Source of the DNA: Acidobacteriota bacterium | GTDB lineage: Bacteria; Acidobacteriota; Terriglobia; Acidiferrales; UBA7541 | DNA: 12,024 nt | Direction: 5' to 3' | Assembly (NCBI GenBank): GCA_003161195.1 | Contig: PMOV01000212.1 | Coordinates: 2,315 to 14,338 of the forward strand | In this document: positions 6,792 through 12,024 of the stretch, piece by piece | How the letters are laid out: each line of letters begins with the position of its first letter | How positions within the stretch are numbered: the stretch's first letter is position 1 | Position numbers and translations under genes: made by a program | Notes under the pieces: generated by a model | Told to the model about the DNA's origin: nothing | The model's input: only the letters and a program-made list of their open reading frames with translations | The model's database searches: none

Positions 6792-8234
6792 ATGGCGTGG
6801 CAAGGACTCAAACTTAATCTCCGCGTCTCGCAGAAGCAGATTCTGACGCCGGGACTCGTCCAGATGGTCAGCGTCTTGGCGCTGAACCGCCTCGAGCTGC
6901 GCGAGATGATCAATCAAGAGATGATCGCCAATCCGGTTCTCGAAGAGTTGAGCGAAGAGCCCACACAAACCGACAACTATAGCGACGAAACATTTCTGAA
7001 GGCAGAGACGGAGAAGGTTCCGGACAAGCCGGAGTCCAACCCCTTTGACGAATTCGATGTCGGCACCTTCTTCAATCAATATTTGGATACCGGCGGCGAC
7101 GGAGGCAAATCGCAGGAACGCGAAGTCTCCGAGCGCCCTTCCTTTGAAAAATTCTTATCCTCACCCAGCGGCCTGACGGACCACCTCGCCTGGCAATTGA
7201 GTGTCACCATCTGCTCGGACACCGTGAAGGAAATCGCCGAGAGCATCATCGGCAATCTCGATGAGAACGGTTATTTGACGGCCTCCACCGAAGAGCTGAC
7301 GCAAGACGGGAAGTATTCGCAGGACGATTTGGACGACGCCTTGGCGGTGGTGCAGGATTTCGACCCCATCGGCGTTGGCGCGCGCGACTTGCGCGAATGC
7401 CTCCTGCTGCAACTCAAAGCATTTGATCCGCAGAATACGCTCGCGCAGCAGATTGTCGCCGAGCACCTGCGGCAGGTTCAGGCTAACCAATTAAAAGAAG
7501 TCGCGCGCGCTCTGAACCGCCCCGTAGAAGTAGTGAAGCGCGCGCTGGACGTAATCCGCAAGCTCGATCCGCGCCCCGGCCTCCGTTACAACAAAACCGA
7601 ACCGCGCCTCGTCGAGCCGGACGTGTACTTCCGCAAGGTCGACGATCAGTGGCAGGCCTTCTTGAATGAAGACGACATGCCGCAATTGCGCCTCAGCCCC
7701 ACCTACCGGCGCTTGCTGGTGCGCGATGCCGCCGACCGCGACGTCCGCAACTACGTGAAAGAGCGCTTCACCGCCGCCATTCAGTTGATGAAAAACATCG
7801 AGCAGCGCAAGCACACGATTTTGCGCGTCTGCCAGTCCATCATCGCGCGGCAGGGAGAATTTCTGTCTCACGGGCCGGACGCCCTGAAGCCCATGATGAT
7901 TAAAGAAGTAGCGGAAGAGGTCGGTGTGCATCCTTCCACCGTCAGCCGCGCCGTCGCCAGCAAATACGCGCACACCTCGCAGGGCGTGCTGGAGTTGCGC
8001 TCTTTCTTCAGCGAATCCGTGAACGGCCCGGAGGGCGGCGATATGTCGCTGCTCACGCTGAAGCGCCTCGTGAAGAAAATGATTGAAGAAGAAGACGGCA
8101 CGCACCCGCTGACGGACGAGCAAATCGCCAAGAAACTCGACGACGCCGGCATTCACGTCACGCGCCGCACCGTGGCCAAGTATCGCGAAGATATGCGCAT
8201 TCCGAGCACGCATCAGCGCCGGGTGAAGAGCTAA
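6792..8234 (+). CDS. rpoN: RNA polymerase sigma-54 factor RpoN
   Basis: Sigma-54 directs RNA polymerase to -24/-12 promoters and needs an AAA+ activator for open-complex formation. The 480-residue protein has the family's usual length and order. Region I, the activator-interacting part, is at about 5-50 (LKLNLRVSQKQILTPGL, LELREMINQEMIANPVLEEL). An acidic region II follows at about 51-120, then the core-binding domain (LDENGYLTAS, FDPIGVGARDLRECLLLQL). The helix-turn-helix is near 369-390 (IKEVAEEVGVHPSTVSRAV), and the RpoN box TRRTVAKYRE is at 457-466, with Thr for the usual first Ala. ATG 6792 is chosen because region I begins at once; the frame is open back to a TTG at 6693 but that part has no family similarity. 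The SD-like AAGGA lies 16 bases upstream, rather far. It follows lptB by 137 bases, a common order in Gram-negative bacteria. Confidence 0.97.
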   Translation: MAWQGLKLNLRVSQKQILTPGLVQMVSVLALNRLELREMINQEMIANPVLEELSEEPTQTDNYSDETFLKAETEKVPDKPESNPFDEFDVGTFFNQYLDTGGDGGKSQEREVSERPSFEKFLSSPSGLTDHLAWQLSVTICSDTVKEIAESIIGNLDENGYLTASTEELTQDGKYSQDDLDDALAVVQDFDPIGVGARDLRECLLLQLKAFDPQNTLAQQIVAEHLRQVQANQLKEVARALNRPVEVVKRALDVIRKLDPRPGLRYNKTEPRLVEPDVYFRKVDDQWQAFLNEDDMPQLRLSPTYRRLLVRDAADRDVRNYVKERFTAAIQLMKNIEQRKHTILRVCQSIIARQGEFLSHGPDALKPMMIKEVAEEVGVHPSTVSRAVASKYAHTSQGVLELRSFFSESVNGPEGGDMSLLTLKRLVKKMIEEEDGTHPLTDEQIAKKLDDAGIHVTRRTVAKYREDMRIPSTHQRRVKS

Positions 8235-8325
8235 GTTGCGCCCGGCAGCGAAGACGCCGCGCAGCAAACTCTCCATACGCCCCTCCGCACGCAACTCGTC
8301 ACGTTCCCGCCCGAAGCATTCCTCC

Positions 8326-9240
8326 ATGCAAACGCCCAAGCAAAAGCCGGCTCGTCAGCGCCGTTCCACGGATCCGCGCAGCATCCCCTCACGCCAACTG
8401 GTCATCCTCACCGGCCTTTCCGGCTCCGGCAAAAGCACCGTTCTCCACGCGTTTGAGGATATGGGCTTCTATTGCGTAGATAATCTTCCCGTCGAGCTGA
8501 TTCCCATTTTTGCGGAACTGCACGCCGCCGGCCAAGGCGACTTCACGCGTGCCGCACTGCTCGTCGATGCCCGTGAAGGTTTGCAGCTCGAAAAACTTCC
8601 GCCGCTGCTGCGCCACCTGAAGAAGGATCATCCCATCACGCTGGTATTCATCGAAGCCGGCGAAGACGCGCTGCTGCGCCGCTACAGCGAAACGCGGCGT
8701 CCGCACCCTTTGGGGAAAAATTTCTCCGTTCGCGAAAGCTTGGCGCACGAACGCGCCTTGATGGAGCCTATCCGCAAACTCGCCGACCTCTCCATCGACA
8801 CCACCAGCTTCAATGTCCACGAGCTGCGCCATTTCATCACCGAGCGTTTCAAGAATCCTGACAATCGCCCGATCCTTGTTTCGGTAGTTAGTTTCGGCTA
8901 TCGCTACGGCGTTCCCACCGATGCGGACCTGGTCTTCGACGTGCGCTTTCTGCCGAATCCGCATTTCGTCCCGCGCCTCCGCCCATTCACCGGCAAGGAT
9001 CCCCGGGTGCGCCGCTACATTCGTTCGTTTCCGCAAACCGCCGAATTTCTCAAGCGTATCGAGGAGCTGCTCGTCTACCTGATTCCGCACTACATTCAGG
9101 AAGGTAAAAGCTATCTGACCATCGCCTTCGGCTGCACCGGCGGCAAACACCGTTCCGTAATGATGGGCGAAGCCATCAACAAAACGCTGGCCAGGCGTGG
9201 CTTTTCCGCTAAAGCCATTCATCGCGATATCGAAAAATAA
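8326..9240 (+). CDS. rapZ: RapZ-type nucleotide-binding protein (YvcJ/UPF0042 family)
   Basis: In E. coli RapZ binds the small RNA GlmZ and glucosamine-6-phosphate and so controls GlmS, the first step to UDP-GlcNAc; Gram-positive YvcJ binds and hydrolyses nucleotides. From ATG 8326 the protein has 304 residues (E. coli about 284). An N-terminal P-loop GLSGSGKST is at 30-38, then FEDMGFYCVDNLP at 43-55. The C-terminal family blocks VSFGYRYGVP, DVRFLPNP and FGCTGGKHRSV lie at about 188-197, 205-212 and 268-278, ending HRDIEK. It is therefore full length and apparently functional. The start could also be TTG 8236, one base after the rpoN stop, adding a 30-residue Arg/Ser-rich stretch without family similarity; neither start has a strong SD. 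Whether it acts through a GlmZ-like RNA here is unknown, since no such RNA is recognisable in the window. Confidence 0.93.
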   Translation: MQTPKQKPARQRRSTDPRSIPSRQLVILTGLSGSGKSTVLHAFEDMGFYCVDNLPVELIPIFAELHAAGQGDFTRAALLVDAREGLQLEKLPPLLRHLKKDHPITLVFIEAGEDALLRRYSETRRPHPLGKNFSVRESLAHERALMEPIRKLADLSIDTTSFNVHELRHFITERFKNPDNRPILVSVVSFGYRYGVPTDADLVFDVRFLPNPHFVPRLRPFTGKDPRVRRYIRSFPQTAEFLKRIEELLVYLIPHYIQEGKSYLTIAFGCTGGKHRSVMMGEAINKTLARRGFSAKAIHRDIEK

Positions 9241-9307
9241 CCGGCTTGCGTGGCCATGATGCGGAGCTCGGGCGCTTGCATCCACGAGGAAAATTCGCCG
9301 CCAAAAC

Positions 9308-9336
9308 TTGACACGCCGCAACCCGGCGACTAGCGT
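9308..9336 (+). promoter_or_regulatory. Candidate promoter upstream of the MsbA-type gene
   Basis: A perfect -35 word TTGACA at 9308-9313 is followed after 17 bases by TAGCGT at 9331-9336, which keeps the key first T, A and final T of the -10 box. A transcript would begin near 9343, giving a leader of about 80 bases before GTG 9423. It lies in the 182-base gap after rapZ, where no intrinsic terminator is visible. The weak -10 keeps confidence moderate. Confidence 0.45.
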
Positions 9337-9405
9337 AACTAGACAGCTTGCAGGACCGCGTGCCAGGCGGCACGCAACTTCGTTTTCGTCAGCATCGAGT
9401 GACTC

Positions 9406-9413
9406 AGGGGGGA
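9406..9413 (+). promoter_or_regulatory. Shine-Dalgarno sequence deciding the GTG 9423 start
   Basis: AGGGGGGA lies 9 bases upstream of GTG 9423, a usable spacing. This is the only clear ribosome-binding site near the 5' end of the transporter gene and favours GTG 9423 over the in-frame TTG at 9348. Confidence 0.5.
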
Positions 9414-9422
9414 CGCACCGGC

Positions 9423-11306
9423 GTGGCAGCATTGGTTTCACCGCAACTGAAACGGCTTTTCGGCTATGCCCGGCCCTACGCCGTCCGCCTCACCGCGGGC
9501 GTTATCCTCGTCGCGTTCGTGGCCTGCGCCGAAGGCGTCGTCGCCTTGATGATCCGCCTCGCCGTCGATTACGTGCTGAATCCTTCCGTCAACACCAATG
9601 CGCTTCCCCTCGTAACCCTCCCCTGGAATGGCCGCACCATCTACCTCAATCAGTATTTTCCCGCCCGCATCCACAACGTCTGGACCGTCTTCGCCATCTC
9701 GCTTCTCGTTCTCTATGTCGCCAAAGGCATCGCCGAATATCTCGGCACCACGGAAATCCAATACGTCGGCCAGGCCGCCGTCCGCGATCTGCGCAACCAG
9801 CTCTACGCCCGCCTCATCCGCCAGCCCATCGGCTTTTTCCAGTCTCACCCCACCGGCCGCATCATCTCCACCATCATCAACGACGTCGAGCGCGCGCGTT
9901 ACGCCCTCGGCGAATATCTTGCCGACCTTTGCCAAAAAGGTTTCTCCTTCATCGTCTTCATCGCCGTCATGCTCATCATCAACTGGAAGATGGCGTTGGG
10001 CTGCGCCATCCTGCTTCCCCTCGTGGCTCTCCCCATCAACAAATTCGGCAAGAAAATCCGCAACTCCGGTGAAAAAAGCCAGGCTCGTCTGTCCGACCTC
10101 AGCCATATCCTGCAGGAAACCATCAGCGGCAACCGCGTCGTAAAAGCTTTCGGCATGGAACCGTTTGAAATCCAGAAATTCCACGAAGGCGCCCGCCGCC
10201 TGCTGCGCGAAAATATGCGCTGGGTGCGCGCCGCGGTCATCACCGCCCCGCTCATGGACATGGTCGGCGCCATTGCCATCCCGCTCCTGCTGCTTTTTGC
10301 CCGCGATCAGATCCACCATGGCCTCATGACCGAAGGCCAGTTTTTCAGCTTCCTCTACGCCATGTTCAACGCCTACATGCCCCTCAAGCGCACCGGCTAT
10401 ATCTATCAGCAACTGCAGGCCGTCGACGGCGCCAGCACCCAGGTATTCGACTATCTCGATCGCGACGTGGAAGTCATCGACCATCCCACCGCCGCCGCGC
10501 TCGCTCCTTTCCGCAGCGAAATCCGCTTTGAGGACGTGAGCTTCTCCTACGCTAGCGGTATCTCCACAGTTCTCAAAAATATTTTCATCAGCGCCCGCAA
10601 AGGCGAAGTGGTGGCTCTCGTCGGCTCGAGCGGCGCCGGTAAATCCACCCTTGTCAACTTGCTGCCTAGATTTTACGAACCCACTTCCGGCGCCATTCTC
10701 ATCGACGGCGTCGCCACTACCAGCGTTACCATCCGCTCCCTGCGCGAGCAAATCGCCGTCGTGGCCCAGGAAAATATCCTCTTCCACGACACCGTCTGGA
10801 ACAATATCTGCTACGGCCTCAGCAACGTCCCGCAAGAGCGCGTCATCGCCGCCGCACAAACCGCCCTTGCGCATGACTTTATCAACGAACTGCCGCAAAA
10901 ATACGACACCATCATCGGCGAACGCGGCACGCGCCTCAGCGGCGGCCAGCGCCAGCGCATCGCCATTGCCCGCGCGATCCTGAAAGATTCCTCCATCCTC
11001 ATTCTCGACGAAGCTACTTCCGAACTCGACGCCGAATCCGAACTTTACGTCCAGAAAGCTTTGGCCAATCTCATGGTCGGCCGCACCACCTTCGTCATTG
11101 CCCACCGTCTGGCCACCATTCGCCGCGCCGATCAAATTCTCGTCCTGGAAGACGGACACATTCGCGAACGTGGCACGCACACGGAGCTGCTCGCCCGCAA
11201 TGGCACCTACGCCCGGCTGCACGGCCTGCAGTTTGCCACCGACGATCTGCTCTCGCCGGTCCAGACTGCTGCGCCCCGTTCCCAGGTTCTCGTTGATCCC
11301 TCATGA
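9423..11306 (+). CDS. msbA: MsbA-type ABC exporter (fused membrane and ATPase domains)
   Basis: Probably flips lipid A-core (or another lipid) across the inner membrane as a homodimer. From GTG 9423 it has 627 residues. Six membrane helices are expected in residues about 20-310, with clear hydrophobic blocks near 22-42, 87-105, 173-195 and 275-292. The loop after helix 1 (about 50-86) is longer than in E. coli MsbA. The coupling region LRNQLYARLIRQPIGFF and the SHPTGRIISTIINDV words are typical of exporters. The ATPase domain has Walker A GSSGAGKST (401-409), Q-loop Gln449, signature LSGGQ (505-509), Walker B ILILDE (525-530) and H-loop His561, all intact; the D-loop is SELD rather than SALD. 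A 20-residue tail follows. Its stop overlaps the yicC start. MsbA is favoured by the nearby lpt genes, but a multidrug exporter of the same family cannot be excluded. Confidence 0.85.
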   Translation: MAALVSPQLKRLFGYARPYAVRLTAGVILVAFVACAEGVVALMIRLAVDYVLNPSVNTNALPLVTLPWNGRTIYLNQYFPARIHNVWTVFAISLLVLYVAKGIAEYLGTTEIQYVGQAAVRDLRNQLYARLIRQPIGFFQSHPTGRIISTIINDVERARYALGEYLADLCQKGFSFIVFIAVMLIINWKMALGCAILLPLVALPINKFGKKIRNSGEKSQARLSDLSHILQETISGNRVVKAFGMEPFEIQKFHEGARRLLRENMRWVRAAVITAPLMDMVGAIAIPLLLLFARDQIHHGLMTEGQFFSFLYAMFNAYMPLKRTGYIYQQLQAVDGASTQVFDYLDRDVEVIDHPTAAALAPFRSEIRFEDVSFSYASGISTVLKNIFISARKGEVVALVGSSGAGKSTLVNLLPRFYEPTSGAILIDGVATTSVTIRSLREQIAVVAQENILFHDTVWNNICYGLSNVPQERVIAAAQTALAHDFINELPQKYDTIIGERGTRLSGGQRQRIAIARAILKDSSILILDEATSELDAESELYVQKALANLMVGRTTFVIAHRLATIRRADQILVLEDGHIRERGTHTELLARNGTYARLHGLQFATDDLLSPVQTAAPRSQVLVDPS

Positions 11307-12024
11307 CTAAAACAAACGACACCGAACTCGACGCGTCCAATTCCCGCGCACTGCCGCGCACCGGCTGCTTCTCCATGACCGGCTACGCGCAAGCTCGCGC
11401 GCAATCCAGCGGCTGGGCTTTGCGCGTCAGCCTGAAAAGCGTTAACCATCGCTTTCTCGACCTCCGCTTGCGCATGCCCGAGGGCTTCGATCTCTTCGAG
11501 TCCCGCATCCGTCAGTTGCTGCGCGATAAAATCGTACGCGGCCACGTGGACGTCACCATCGGCTTCGAAGCGCAAGACGCCTCCGCCATCCAGGTCAATC
11601 TCCCGCTCGTCGCCGCCTATCTCGCCGCCGCCGAGGAGCTGCGCCAGAAGACCCGCGCCGCCACCGGCATGGACGTGGTCGGCCTGCTGCGTTTGCCCGG
11701 CGTCATCGGTGGCGCCGGTCCTGCCATCCCTGACGATGAAGAAAAGCAGGAAGAACTCTGGCAACTGCTCAACGCCAGCCTGCGCGAGGCACTTACAAAA
11801 CTCGACGACATGCGCCGCAGTGAAGGCGCGCACCTGGCAGAAATCCTGCGCGAGCGTATCGCCACCATCGCCGCGCAAACTGCCCAAGTCCAGACCCTTA
11901 CCGAAACCCTTCGCCCCGCCTACGCCCGCCGCCTCGCCGCGCGCCTCGGCGAGGTTCTCAGCGCCGCCAATATCGACCCCGCGCGCCTCGCGCAGGAAGC
12001 TGCCCTGCTTGCGGAAAAAAGCGA
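11303..12024 (+). CDS. yicC: YicC-family endoribonuclease, 3' end beyond window
   Basis: The frame from ATG 11303 is open to the window edge (240 codons). The family signature SMTGYAQA is at 24-31, LKSVNHRFLDLRLRMPEGF at 44-62, and the start of the C-terminal DUF1732 domain, RLAQEAALLAEKS, is at the edge; about 50 residues are missing compared with the roughly 290 of E. coli YicC. YicC/YloC proteins are reported as endoribonucleases, and E. coli YicC affects turnover of the small RNA RyhB. ATG 11303 overlaps the transporter stop as ATGA, suggesting translational coupling. It adds about 24 residues before the family's usual beginning; ATG 11375 starts exactly at MTGYAQA but has no SD, so the true start is open. 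In many bacteria gmk follows yicC, which would lie just outside. Confidence 0.93.
   Translation, partial: MTKTNDTELDASNSRALPRTGCFSMTGYAQARAQSSGWALRVSLKSVNHRFLDLRLRMPEGFDLFESRIRQLLRDKIVRGHVDVTIGFEAQDASAIQVNLPLVAAYLAAAEELRQKTRAATGMDVVGLLRLPGVIGGAGPAIPDDEEKQEELWQLLNASLREALTKLDDMRRSEGAHLAEILRERIATIAAQTAQVQTLTETLRPAYARRLAARLGEVLSAANIDPARLAQEAALLAEKS

Noticed and set aside
7491..9441. Two long minus-strand frames (7491-8339 and 8389-9441)
   Set aside because: They mirror rpoN and rapZ, whose conserved motifs are unambiguous; the reverse products resemble no family.
9438..11222. 594-codon open frame on the minus strand, antisense to the MsbA-type gene
   Set aside because: The plus-strand gene has every ABC transporter motif. 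The opposite frame is rich in Asp, Gly, Ala and Glu with no domain, as expected when C-ending codons are read in reverse.
1..12024. A defence island, mobile element, CRISPR array, biosynthetic cluster or other new system
   Set aside because: All genes except the left-edge repeat protein belong to common housekeeping or envelope families; no regularly spaced repeats, transposase, integrase, tRNA or attachment-site duplication was seen.

Overview
The window is ordinary bacterial chromosome of fairly high GC. It most resembles an Acidobacteriota genome (Terriglobia/Acidobacteriales type). That assignment is inferred from gene order and protein style: a RodZ-like gene followed by a HEAT/LRV-type repeat protein, and a very long LptC-type protein next to lptB, rpoN and rapZ. 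There is no 16S or other taxonomic marker. I see no tRNA, rRNA, CRISPR array, insertion sequence, phage or plasmid gene.

Left part (1-1572, minus strand): a RodZ-like membrane protein with an N-terminal helix-turn-helix. Its last 20 bases overlap the GTG start of a helical-repeat protein that runs off the left edge. An intergenic region of about 360 bp (1573-1929) separates this pair from the plus-strand genes.

Middle (1930-6654, plus strand): a GAF-GGDEF diguanylate cyclase with intact active and inhibitory sites. Next come an 874-residue LptC-like protein extended by LptA/OstA-like repeats, and LptB, the ATPase of the lipopolysaccharide exporter.

Right part (6792-12024, plus strand): rpoN (sigma-54), rapZ, an MsbA-type lipid flippase and the start of yicC, which is cut by the right edge. 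rpoN and rapZ are 91 bases apart; msbA and yicC overlap by four bases (ATGA). A good -35 box lies in front of msbA.

Taken together this is an envelope-biogenesis neighbourhood. MsbA would flip lipid A-core across the inner membrane. LptB (with LptF/G, not in the window) would power extraction, and the long LptC/LptA-like protein would carry LPS through the periplasm. RodZ links to cell shape, RapZ in E. coli controls amino-sugar supply for envelope precursors, and RpoN, c-di-GMP and YicC add regulation. I found no convincing new biological system. The most distinctive items are the giant LptC-LptA-like protein, the repeat protein coupled to RodZ, and a clear base-skew change along co-oriented genes.
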